Below, in pieces: positions 1 to 7,553 of a DNA stretch of 10,392 bases. Under the pieces are notes generated by a model that searched no databases, was not told the DNA's origin, and worked only from the letters and a program-made list of their open reading frames with translations. Source of the stretch: Actinomycetota bacterium (lineage in GTDB: Bacteria > Actinomycetota > Actinomycetes > Mycobacteriales > Jatrophihabitantaceae); assembly GCA_019241805.1 (NCBI GenBank), contig JAFAWL010000262.1:1-10392 (forward strand), in the 5' to 3' direction. The position numbers and the translations under genes are program-made. Each line of letters opens with the position of its first letter. The stretch's first letter is position 1.

Positions 1-1229
1 AGGTCGTGCTGCTCGGCCATCCGGTCGCCGAGGTGGGCGCGCTCGACTATCACCGGCTCAAGCCGCGCCTGCAGAAGGTCGTGCAGGATTCGCTGGCCGA
101 ACTGCGCGCTCGCTTCGATGTGGTGATCTGCGAGGGCGCGGGCAGCCCGGCCGAGATCAACCTGCGCGACAGCGACATCACCAACATGGGCCTTGCCCGC
201 GCCGCCGACCTACCGGTGATCGTCGTCGGGGACATCGACCGGGGCGGAGTATTCGCGGCGATGTTCGGCACCCTGGCCGTGCTGTCGGCCGACGATCAGC
301 GACACCTGGCCGGCTTCGTGATCAACAAGTTCCGCGGCGACCCCGGGTTGCTGGCACCAGGGATCGACCGGCTCACGACCCTGACCGGACGACCGACCCT
401 GGGCGTGCTGCCCTGGCAACCCCGTCTGTGGCTGGACGCGGAAGATTCCCTCGATCTCGACTCGCGCCCGCGGGAGGCGATTCCGCCACTGGGCCGCGAC
501 GGGCTGCACGTGGCCGTGGCCCGACTGCCGCGGATGTCGAACGTCACCGACGTCGACGCGCTGGCCGCCGAACCCGGAGTCACCGTCACGCTGGCCACGC
601 GGCCGGATCAGCTCACGTCAGCCGATCTGGTGATCCTGCCGGGCTCGCGGGCGACGGTCAGCGATCTGGACTGGCTGCGACGCAGCGGGCTGGCGGACGC
701 GATCGTCACCCGGGCCGGCGCCGGCGGCCAGGTGTTGGGACTGTGCGGCGGCTTCCAGATGCTGGCGCGAACGATCGAGGACGACGTCGAGAGCCGGCGC
801 GGAACGGTCGACGGGCTCGGATTGCTGCCGGCCTCGGTCCGCTTCACCGAAGACAAGACCCTGCGGCGATCGTCCGGTCAGGCCTTCGGCGAACCGGTCG
901 ACGGGTACGAGATCCACCACGGCGTGGTCGAGGTCGAAGCCGGCGAAGCGTTCTTGGACGGTTGCGCGCTCGGGTCGGTGCGCGGCACGACCTGGCACGG
1001 GATCTTCGACAACGACCGGTTCCGTCGGGCGTTCCTCGCCGATCTGGCTCGACGCACCGACCGTGACTTCGTCGGCGCGCAGGACGTCGTGTACACCCGG
1101 GTACGCGAAGCCCGCTACGACCTACTGGCTGATCTCGTAGCCGAACATCTCGACACGGTCCGGCTGGAGCAGCTGATCGAAGCTGGCGCCCCGGGCGACC
1201 TGCCCGTGCTCACGAGCACGTTGGGCTGA
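1..1229 (+). CDS. cobQ: Cobyric acid synthase (adenosylcobyrinic acid a,c-diamide amidotransferase), 5'-truncated
   Basis: CobQ uses ATP and glutamine to amidate carboxyl groups b, d, e and g of adenosylcobyrinic acid a,c-diamide, giving adenosylcobyric acid in the cytosol. The reading frame (codons starting at position 3) is open to the left edge, so the true start lies outside. About 408 residues are visible against roughly 490-510 in the family, so the N-terminal P-loop part is missing. Visible synthetase-domain motifs are CEGAGSPAEINL, GDIDRGGVFA and INKFRGD. The C-terminal class-I glutaminase domain has LPGSRATVSDLDWLR, the nucleophile motif LGLCGGFQML (Cys codon at 744-746), YEIHHG and GTTWHGIFDND, whose His codon at 996-998 is the probable catalytic histidine. 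The gene converges on cobN, with 5 bp between the two stop codons. The first ATG or GTG inside the window (GTG at 6) is an internal codon, not a start. Identification is firm from the motifs. Confidence 0.97.
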   Translation, partial: VVLLGHPVAEVGALDYHRLKPRLQKVVQDSLAELRARFDVVICEGAGSPAEINLRDSDITNMGLARAADLPVIVVGDIDRGGVFAAMFGTLAVLSADDQRHLAGFVINKFRGDPGLLAPGIDRLTTLTGRPTLGVLPWQPRLWLDAEDSLDLDSRPREAIPPLGRDGLHVAVARLPRMSNVTDVDALAAEPGVTVTLATRPDQLTSADLVILPGSRATVSDLDWLRRSGLADAIVTRAGAGGQVLGLCGGFQMLARTIEDDVESRRGTVDGLGLLPASVRFTEDKTLRRSSGQAFGEPVDGYEIHHGVVEVEAGEAFLDGCALGSVRGTTWHGIFDNDRFRRAFLADLARRTDRDFVGAQDVVYTRVREARYDLLADLVAEHLDTVRLEQLIEAGAPGDLPVLTSTLG

Positions 1230-1234
1230 GCGCC

Positions 1235-4200
1235 TCAACGTCCTTCCAGTTCACCCTCGGTATCGAGATAGGCCTGGCGCAACGCGGCGATCGTCTCGGC
1301 TTCCGGACTGTCCCAGAGCTTGCGATCGGCCGCTTCCAGCAGGCGTTCGGTGATGCCGTGCAGGGCCCAGGGGTTCGATCTCTGCATGAACTCGCGGGTC
1401 GAGGGGTCGAATACGTAGGTGGCGGCGAGTTTCTCGTACATCCAGTCCTCGACCACACCGGCGGTGGCGTCGTAGCCGAACAGGTAGTCGACCGTCGCCG
1501 CCAGTTCGAAGGCGCCCTTGTAGCCGTGGCGTTTCATCGCCTCGACCCAGCGCGGGTTGACGACGCGGGCGCGGAAGACGCGGGTCGTCTCCTCGGCCAG
1601 CGAACGGGTGCGGATGGTGTCCGGACGGGTCGAGTCGCCGACGTAGGCCCGCGGGGCCCGGCCGGTCAGCGCGCGCACCGTCGCGATCATGCCGCCGTGG
1701 TACTGGAAATAGTCGTCGGAATCGGCGATGTCGTGCTCGAGGGTGTCGGTGTTGTGGGCCGCGACCGCGATGCGGCGATAGGCCGTCTCCATGTCCGCCC
1801 GAGCGTCGCGTCCATCGAGCCCGCGGCCGTAGGCGAAACCGCCCCAGGTCGCGTACACCTCGGCGAGATCGGCATCATCACGCCAGTTGCGTGCGTCGAT
1901 CAATGGCAGCAGCCCGGCGCCGTACGCTCCCGGCTTCGAGCCGAAGATCCGCGTGGTCGCGCGTCGTTCATCTCCGTGTTCGGCCACGTCCTGCCGCATG
2001 TGAGCCCGGACGAAATTGACCTCGTCCGACTCGTCGGCACCGGCGACCAACGCCACCGCGTCGTCGAGCATCGTCACGACGTGAGGGAAGGCGTCGCGGA
2101 AGAATCCACTGATGCGCACGGTGACATCGATGCGCGGACGGTTGAGCTCGTCGACCGGGATCAGTTCCAGCGCGGCGACCCGTCGCGACGCCTCGTCCCA
2201 CACCGGGCGGACGCCGAGCAGGGCGAGGATCTCGGCGACGTCGTCGCCGGACGTGCGCATCGCGGCGGTGCCCCACACCGACAGGCCGACCGACACCGGG
2301 TAGCCGCCGGTGTCGGCCCGATACCGCGCCAGCAGCGAATCGGCCATCGCCTGACCGGTCTCCCAGGCCAAGCGGGAAGGAACGGCCCGCGGGTCGACCG
2401 AGTAGAAGTTACGACCGGTCGGCAGGACATTCACCAGTCCGCGCAGAGGTGATCCGCTCGGACCGGCCGGCACGTAGCCACCGTCCAAGGCGTGCAGGGT
2501 CCGAGTGATCTCGTCGGTCGTCGCTGCCAGTCGCGGCACCACCTCGGTGGCTGCGAAGGCCAGCACCCGGTTGACTTCCGGGCTCGGCCCACCGAGTACG
2601 CGCGTCACGACGCCCTCGACCGCAGTGGCGTCCCATCCCGCGGCTTCCATCGCTTCGACGAGTGACCGGGCGCGGGCCTCGACGTCGTCGGTGCCTTCGC
2701 GCCCACCGGATCCCTCTATGAAACCGAGGGATTCTCGCAATCCGGGCAGCGCCGCGGCCTGCCCGGCCCACATCTGGCGCGCGCGCAGGATCGCCAGCAC
2801 CAGGTTGATCCGAGCCTCACCCTGCGGTGCTTGGCCGAGCACGTGCAATCCGTCGCGGATCTGGGCGTCCTTGATCTCGCAGAGCCAACCGTCGAGGTGC
2901 AACAGGAACTCGTCGAACTCCGCATCGTGCGGTCGATCGTCCAGCCAGAGATCGTGATCGAGCTTGGCCGCTTGGATGAGGGTCCAGATCTGCGCCCGGA
3001 CCGCCGGCAGCTTGGCCGGGTCCATCGACGCGATCTGCGCGTGCTCGTCCATCAACTGCTCGAGGCGCGCGATGTCGCCGTAGCTGTCCGCCCGGGCCAT
3101 CGGCGGCACCAGATGGTCGACGAGCGTCGCGTGTACCCGACGCTTGGCCTGCGTGCCCTCACCGGGATCGTTGACCAGGAACGGGTAGATCAACGGCAGA
3201 TCACCGATGGCGGCATCCGCGGCGCACGCGGCGGACAGGCCCGCCGTCTTGCCGGGCAGCCATTCGAGGTTGCCGTGCTTACCGACGTGCACGACCGCGT
3301 GAGCGCCGAAGCCCTCCCGCAGCCACTGGTAGGCCGCCAGGTAATGGTGGCTCGGCGGCAGATCGGGATCGTGATAGATCGCGATCGGATTGGCGCCGAA
3401 CCCACGAGGTGGTTGCACCATCACGACCACGTTGCCGGCCCGCAATGCCGCCAAGACGATCTCGCCCGCGGCGTCCCGGGAGCGATCGACGAACAGTTCT
3501 CCCGGCGGCGGCCCCCAATGCTCGCTCACAGCCGTACGTAACCGGGGATCGAGCTTCGCGAACCATCGGGCGTAGGTGGCGGCGCTGACCCGCACCGGAT
3601 TGCCGGCCAGCTGCTGTTCGGTCAGCCACTGTTCGTCCTGACCACCGGCGGCGATCAGCGCGTGGAACAGCGCATCGCCGTCGAGCTCGGTAACGCCGGG
3701 CAACTCCCCGTCGCCGCCGATGTCGTAGCCGGCGGCCCGCAGCGCGGCGAGAAGGCGCACCGTCGAGGCCGGGGTATCGAGTCCGACGGCGTTGCCGATG
3801 CGGGCGTGCTTGGTCGGATAGGCCGACAACATCAGAACAATCCGCCGGTCGGCCGGGGCGACGTGGCGCAGCCGCGCGTGACTCACCGCGATGCCGGCCA
3901 CTCGCGCGCAGCGCTCCGGGTCGGCCACGTAGCTGGTCAGTCCGTCCGGCCCGACCTCCTTGAACGAGAACGGAACGGTGATCAGTCGACCGTCGAACTC
4001 CGGGATCGCGACTTGCGTTGCGGAGTCGAGGGGGCTCAGGCCGTCGTCGCTGTCGCGCCATTGCTCACGTGAGGAGGTGAGACAAAGACCTTGCAAAATC
4101 GGGACGTCCAGCTGGGCCAGCGCACCCACGTCCCACTCCTCGTCGGCCCCGCCCGCGCCGACCGCTGCCGGTAAAGAGCCGCCGGCGGCGAGCACGGTGA

Positions 4201-4831
4201 CCACGATCGCGTCGACCGTTCGCAACGTGTCGATCAACTCGGGTTCGGCCGTGCGCAGTGAGGAACAGAAGACCGGCAGCGCGCGGGCTCCGGCCGCTTC
4301 GATCGCGTCGGCGAGCGCATGGACGAAGCTCACGTTGCCGGCCGAGTGATGGGCGCGGTAATAGAGGACCGCGACGGTGGGCGCGGCAATTCCTGACGAC
4401 GCGTCAGGACGGTCAAGCAGACCCCATGACGGCATGGGCGCGGGTGGCGCGAAGCCGTGCCCGGTCAGCAGCAGCGCATCGCTGAGAAACGCGTGGAGGT
4501 TGGCCAGGTTGACCGGCCCACCGTGGGCCAGGTAGCTGTGCGCCTCGGCCACGATCCCGCCGGCGACCGTGGAGCACTCCATCAGTTCGGCATCGGGAGC
4601 GAGCTCCCCGCCCAGGACGAGCACGGGCTTTCCGCTGGCCAGGACCACATCCAGACCCGCCTCCCAGGCCCGACGGCCACCGAGGATGCGCACCACCACG
4701 ATCTCGGCGTCGCCGATGAGGGAGTCGACGTCCTCAGGCGACAACCTCGCCGGATTGGCCAGCCGGTACTCCGCGCCGCTCGCGCGGGCCGAAAGCAGGT
4801 CGGTGTCGGACGTGGAGAGCAAGGCGATCAC
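1235..4831 (-). CDS. cobN: Cobaltochelatase large subunit CobN
   Basis: CobN is the porphyrin-binding large subunit of the ATP-dependent cobaltochelatase that inserts Co2+ into hydrogenobyrinic acid a,c-diamide. In this family it works with AAA+ and von Willebrand-type partners (CobS/CobT, or ChlI/ChlD-like proteins), which are not in this window. The product is 1198 residues, the normal full length. Conserved blocks are the N-terminal STSDTDLL and RLANPARLS segments, HVGKHGNLEWLPGK (about residues 515-528), LVNDPGEGTQAKRR, RTSGDD (about 859-864), DVTVRISGFFRDAFPH, GSKPGAYGAG (about 964-973), DDYFQYHGGM and NPRWVEAMKRHGYKG near the C terminus. The start is GTG at 4831, with a GAGG (4841-4844) 9 nt upstream. 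It matches the usual CobN N terminus, so no extension is needed. The uncharacterised gene ending at 4860 lies 28 bp upstream on the same strand, suggesting one transcript. I see no frameshift or internal stop. Confidence 0.98.
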   Translation of the reverse strand: MIALLSTSDTDLLSARASGAEYRLANPARLSPEDVDSLIGDAEIVVVRILGGRRAWEAGLDVVLASGKPVLVLGGELAPDAELMECSTVAGGIVAEAHSYLAHGGPVNLANLHAFLSDALLLTGHGFAPPAPMPSWGLLDRPDASSGIAAPTVAVLYYRAHHSAGNVSFVHALADAIEAAGARALPVFCSSLRTAEPELIDTLRTVDAIVVTVLAAGGSLPAAVGAGGADEEWDVGALAQLDVPILQGLCLTSSREQWRDSDDGLSPLDSATQVAIPEFDGRLITVPFSFKEVGPDGLTSYVADPERCARVAGIAVSHARLRHVAPADRRIVLMLSAYPTKHARIGNAVGLDTPASTVRLLAALRAAGYDIGGDGELPGVTELDGDALFHALIAAGGQDEQWLTEQQLAGNPVRVSAATYARWFAKLDPRLRTAVSEHWGPPPGELFVDRSRDAAGEIVLAALRAGNVVVMVQPPRGFGANPIAIYHDPDLPPSHHYLAAYQWLREGFGAHAVVHVGKHGNLEWLPGKTAGLSAACAADAAIGDLPLIYPFLVNDPGEGTQAKRRVHATLVDHLVPPMARADSYGDIARLEQLMDEHAQIASMDPAKLPAVRAQIWTLIQAAKLDHDLWLDDRPHDAEFDEFLLHLDGWLCEIKDAQIRDGLHVLGQAPQGEARINLVLAILRARQMWAGQAAALPGLRESLGFIEGSGGREGTDDVEARARSLVEAMEAAGWDATAVEGVVTRVLGGPSPEVNRVLAFAATEVVPRLAATTDEITRTLHALDGGYVPAGPSGSPLRGLVNVLPTGRNFYSVDPRAVPSRLAWETGQAMADSLLARYRADTGGYPVSVGLSVWGTAAMRTSGDDVAEILALLGVRPVWDEASRRVAALELIPVDELNRPRIDVTVRISGFFRDAFPHVVTMLDDAVALVAGADESDEVNFVRAHMRQDVAEHGDERRATTRIFGSKPGAYGAGLLPLIDARNWRDDADLAEVYATWGGFAYGRGLDGRDARADMETAYRRIAVAAHNTDTLEHDIADSDDYFQYHGGMIATVRALTGRAPRAYVGDSTRPDTIRTRSLAEETTRVFRARVVNPRWVEAMKRHGYKGAFELAATVDYLFGYDATAGVVEDWMYEKLAATYVFDPSTREFMQRSNPWALHGITERLLEAADRKLWDSPEAETIAALRQAYLDTEGELEGR

Positions 4832-4859
4832 ACGAGCCAGCCTCGCACACGTCCCCAGC

Positions 4860-5705
4860 TCACCCGGGCGGAGCGAACCATTCGGCGGTTACCGGGAACA
4901 GGTATCGGTCGGTGGCGGCGTTGAGCACCCGCCGCGCCTGGTGGAAGCGATCCGCGGTGTCGGGCAGTTCGCTCGGATCATGGACCGCGGCCAGTCGATA
5001 CCAGGCCGGTCCGAACGATTCGAGATCGTCGACGCGAGCGGACTGCAACCCGCCGGCGCGCGCGAGCCGGGTCAGGTCGACCCGATGGAAGGCTGCGTGC
5101 GCTGCATCCGGAAAGACGCCGGCCATGAACAGCGCCAGGTCGGCCAGCCGTCGCCACACCTCCGGTCGGTGAGCCGGGTCGGTGTCCACGAGCAATCGGG
5201 CCAGGCTTACGGCGTCGAGGCTGTTCCACCGACGCCGGCGCAGGCCGGTCGGCGTCGCGGCCAGCGTGACGCCGGCGGAGGTGCGGGCGAAGCCGGAGAG
5301 CAGCTCGATCAGGAACAGCCGATTGGCAGCGTCGTCCAGGTAGCCCGAGAGAATCGCAGCGTCGAACAACGGCACGCGCAGTCGGCCGATTGCCCGCTCC
5401 GGCGCGTACGAGCGGCTGGACAGGTCGACGGCGGTTCGGTGAATTGCCGCCGCGAACAGCAGAAACGGCGAGATGAGCGTGAATTGGCGTGGTCCAGGGC
5501 CCGACACCAGGCGCAGCAACGCGGCCGAGGTGTCCGGCCGGTCGAGTATGTCGAGCACGAGTCCCGGCGAGCGGCGCAGCACCGCGATGCGATCGGCCGT
5601 CTGGTCGGGCGACACCGATTCCGCATGCACGAGGGTGCGCAGATCGGCATCCGAGAGCCGACCGAGGTACTTCAACCCGACGTGGTCACGTTGGTCGACG
5701 GTCAT
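4860..5705 (-). CDS. Uncharacterised protein encoded upstream of cobN
   Basis: I do not recognise a named family for this 281-residue protein. It appears mostly alpha-helical, rich in Ala, Leu, Arg and Asp, and contains no cysteine, so a metal-thiolate or Fe-S role is unlikely. There is no signal peptide. The hydrophobic segment FTLISPFLLFAAAI (residues 75-88) is followed at once by HR and is short for a membrane span. Other conserved-looking blocks are RLRVPLFDAAILSGYLDD (108-125), the basic GLRRRRWNSLD (154-164) and LADLALFMAGVFPD (187-200). It has no P-loop, MIDAS, Rossmann or methyltransferase motif. The ATG at 5705 is well fixed: an in-frame TAA lies nine codons upstream with no other ATG or GTG between. 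A GGAG lies 13 nt before the start, a weak ribosome site. Its end is 28 bp from cobN, so co-transcription is likely. It may be an accessory B12 protein or an unrelated passenger; the sequence does not decide. Codon use looks like that of its neighbours. Confidence 0.85.
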   Translation of the reverse strand: MTVDQRDHVGLKYLGRLSDADLRTLVHAESVSPDQTADRIAVLRRSPGLVLDILDRPDTSAALLRLVSGPGPRQFTLISPFLLFAAAIHRTAVDLSSRSYAPERAIGRLRVPLFDAAILSGYLDDAANRLFLIELLSGFARTSAGVTLAATPTGLRRRRWNSLDAVSLARLLVDTDPAHRPEVWRRLADLALFMAGVFPDAAHAAFHRVDLTRLARAGGLQSARVDDLESFGPAWYRLAAVHDPSELPDTADRFHQARRVLNAATDRYLFPVTAEWFAPPG

Positions 5706-5792
5706 CTTCTCGATGATGCTCCGCAGCTGTTACGAACGCGCGTCGGCCGGCCGGCGTGTCCGGCGACGAGGAGACGATCACCGCGGCTCACG

Positions 5793-5798
5793 TACGAT
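5793..5798 (+). promoter_or_regulatory. Candidate -10 element for leaderless cobG transcription
   Basis: The hexamer TACGAT fits the actinobacterial housekeeping -10 pattern TANNNT. It ends 7 nt before the GTG codon at 5806, the spacing expected if transcription begins at or next to the start codon. There is no Shine-Dalgarno sequence at a usable distance: the only purine-rich match, GAGGAG at 5768-5773, is 32 nt away. I see no convincing -35 box, which is common in this group. This is a motif-and-spacing inference only. Confidence 0.45.
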
Positions 5799-5805
5799 CC
5801 GGCAG

Positions 5806-6933
5806 GTGCCTGCCGTTGCCGTCAGCCGAGTGCGGGGCGACCGCTGCCCCGGCGTGCTCCGGTTGATCGAGGCCGTCGACGGCTTGCTGGCCCGGGTGCG
5901 CCTGCCCGGCGGGTTGATCGAGGCGACCGGGTTGCGCGTCCTGGCCCAAGCGGCCGAAGACCTCGGTGACGGGCGGTTGGAACTGACCTCGCGCGGCAAC
6001 GTCCAGCTGCGGGGACTGGCGGCCGACGCGGGCGGCGAACTCGGGCAACGACTGTGGTCGGCCGGCCTGTGGCCGTCGACGACCCACGAGCGGGTGCGCA
6101 ACATAGTCGCCAGCCCGCTGGCCGGCATCGACCGCGGTCCGGACCTGAGCAGCCTGGTCGGTGAACTGGACGCGGCGTTGTGCGCCGATCCTCGGTTGGC
6201 CGACCTCTCCGGCCGGTTCTTGTTCACGATCGACGACGGTCGCGGTGACGTCGCCGGCCTGCGCTCGGACGTGACGGCGGTGCTCGGCCCGAACGTCTGC
6301 GTGAACGGCATCGCGGTCACCGACGTCATCGGCTCGATGATCGCGTGGGCCCGAGCGTTCCTGGACGAACGGGCGTATCAACGCAGTTCGGCCTGGCACA
6401 TCGACGAGCTCGACGGTGGGGCCGCCCCGGTCGCGGCTCGGGTGTTCGGTGATCCGGCGCCGCCGGTGAGCCCGTCCGTTCCGGTTGATGTCCCGGCCCG
6501 GCCGGCCGGTCTGGTGCCGCAGCCCGACGGCTGGTCGGCGCTGGTCACCGTCGTGCCGCTGGGTCGCTTGAGCGCCGTTCAGGCCCGGTGGCTGGCCGAT
6601 CGGATCAGCGGCCGCGCGGCGCGGATCACGCCGTGGCGCAGCATCGTGCTTCCCGATCTGGCCGACGGCGCCACCGTCGCGCGCCGGGCCGTCGAGGAAG
6701 GTTTCGCCGTCGACGCCGACTCGCCCTGGCGGCTGGTTTCCGCCTGCGCCGGGCGACCCGGCTGCTCCCACGCACTCGCCGACGTCCAGGCCGATGCACG
6801 GGCGTGGCTGGGCGACTGGCCCGGACGGACCGTGCATTGGAGCGGTTGCGAGCGGCGGTGCGGGCGCCCGGCTGATCCTGATGTCGACGTGGTGGCGGGC
6901 CCGACCGGTTACGAGATCACGGAGCGTCGGTGA
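5806..6933 (+). CDS. cobG: Precorrin-3B synthase (CobG-type Fe-S oxygenase)
   Basis: CobG is an O2-dependent iron-sulfur enzyme of the sulfite/nitrite reductase superfamily. It converts precorrin-3A to precorrin-3B, preparing the ring for contraction by CobJ, and marks the aerobic route. The product is 375 residues, in the range of actinobacterial CobG. Near the N terminus are CPGVLR and ARVRLPGG, then LELTSRGNVQLRG (58-70), the half-domain motif of this superfamily. The 4Fe-4S ligands are visible as Cys314-X5-Cys320 (CAGRPGC) and Cys348-X3-Cys352 (CERRC). The start is taken as GTG 5806 because it precedes the conserved N terminus and lies 7 nt after a TANNNT box. The frame is open upstream, and ATGs at 5713 and 5716 would add about 31 arginine-rich residues unlike the family, so they are disfavoured. 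The TGA overlaps the cobH start codon by 4 bp. Confidence 0.95.
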   Translation: MPAVAVSRVRGDRCPGVLRLIEAVDGLLARVRLPGGLIEATGLRVLAQAAEDLGDGRLELTSRGNVQLRGLAADAGGELGQRLWSAGLWPSTTHERVRNIVASPLAGIDRGPDLSSLVGELDAALCADPRLADLSGRFLFTIDDGRGDVAGLRSDVTAVLGPNVCVNGIAVTDVIGSMIAWARAFLDERAYQRSSAWHIDELDGGAAPVAARVFGDPAPPVSPSVPVDVPARPAGLVPQPDGWSALVTVVPLGRLSAVQARWLADRISGRAARITPWRSIVLPDLADGATVARRAVEEGFAVDADSPWRLVSACAGRPGCSHALADVQADARAWLGDWPGRTVHWSGCERRCGRPADPDVDVVAGPTGYEITERR

Positions 6934-7553
6934 GCTACGACTACGTGCGTGACGGCGCCGAGATCTATCGACGATCGTTCGCGACGATCCGCTCCGAAAC
7001 CGACCTGTCGGCGCTGCCCGCCGACATCGCCGACGTCGCCGTGCGCATGATCCACGCGTGCGGCATGGTCGATCTCCCCGGCGACCTGGGCTACTCCGAC
7101 TCCGTCGTCCAGCGGGCGCGAGCAGCGCTGCACGCCGGCGCCCCGATCCTCTGCGATGCGCAGATGGTCGCGTCCGGCATCACGCGCTCACGGCTGCCGG
7201 CCGCGAACGAGATCGTGTGCACGCTGGCCGATCCGTCGGTGCCCGGGCGAGCGGCGCAGATCGGCAACACCCGGTCGGCGGCGGCGCTGGATCTTTGGCT
7301 CGATCGGCTCGACGGCGCCGTCGTCGCGATCGGCAACGCCCCGACGGCGTTGTTCCGGCTGCTCGAACTGATCGACTCCGGGGCGCCCCGTCCGGCCGCC
7401 GTTCTGGGATTGCCGGTCGGATTCGTCGGCGCCGCCGAATCGAAATCGGCGCTCGCGGAAAGCGATCTCGATCACCTGGTCGTTCACGGCCGGCGCGGGG
7501 GCAGTGCGATGGCGGTCGCCGCGGTGAATGCGATCGCGAGCGAGGTCGAATGA
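6930..7553 (+). CDS. cobH: Precorrin-8X methylmutase
   Basis: CobH catalyses the 1,5-methyl shift from C11 to C12 that turns precorrin-8X into hydrogenobyrinic acid, the last step of corrin ring construction. The product is 207 residues, normal for the family. RMIHACGMVD places a histidine at residue 42, matching the catalytic His43 known in the Pseudomonas denitrificans enzyme. Other family motifs are ILCDAQMVASGITRSRL (93-109), GNTRSAAALD, IGNAPTALFRLLE and LPVGFVGAAESKSAL (about 165-179). The start is GTG at 6930, overlapping the cobG stop as GTGA, with a GGAG at 6921-6924 five nt upstream. The end overlaps the cobIJ start as ATGA. This indicates translational coupling in a cobG-cobH-cobIJ operon. 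Confidence 0.97.
   Translation: MSYDYVRDGAEIYRRSFATIRSETDLSALPADIADVAVRMIHACGMVDLPGDLGYSDSVVQRARAALHAGAPILCDAQMVASGITRSRLPAANEIVCTLADPSVPGRAAQIGNTRSAAALDLWLDRLDGAVVAIGNAPTALFRLLELIDSGAPRPAAVLGLPVGFVGAAESKSALAESDLDHLVVHGRRGGSAMAVAAVNAIASEVE

Noticed and set aside
1358..2452. Long plus-strand open frame (364 codons) antisense to cobN
   Set aside because: Its product is low-complexity Arg/Gly/Val-rich with no recognisable motif, and it lies wholly inside strongly conserved cobN. Such frames are expected opposite GC-rich genes.
4072..4080. Near-perfect Shine-Dalgarno sequence (AGGAGGTGA) on the plus strand
   Set aside because: It is followed by no plausible start and coding frame, and lies antisense to the conserved LCLTSS region of cobN, whose codons explain it.
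5736..5754. Palindromes ACGCGCGT and CGGCCGGCCG in the divergent region between the unknown gene and cobG
   Set aside because: They are short, purely G/C-driven and lack the spacing of a known operator, so I do not call them as sites without comparative support.
4569..5969. Plus-strand open frame of 466 codons spanning the cobN start, the unknown gene and the start of cobG
   Set aside because: It runs antisense through two well-supported gene starts and in a different frame through cobG, and shows no family motif. It is a composition artefact.
5788..6837. Minus-strand open frame of 349 codons opposite cobG
   Set aside because: It is antisense to a gene with intact Fe-S ligands and superfamily motifs; its own translation is Arg/Gly/Pro-rich and unrecognisable.
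7058..7549. Upstream extension of the cobIJ frame through cobH
   Set aside because: The extension is Arg-rich and out of frame with the conserved cobH. The ATG at 7550 has a ribosome site, overlaps the cobH stop by 4 bp and precedes the conserved CobI N terminus.
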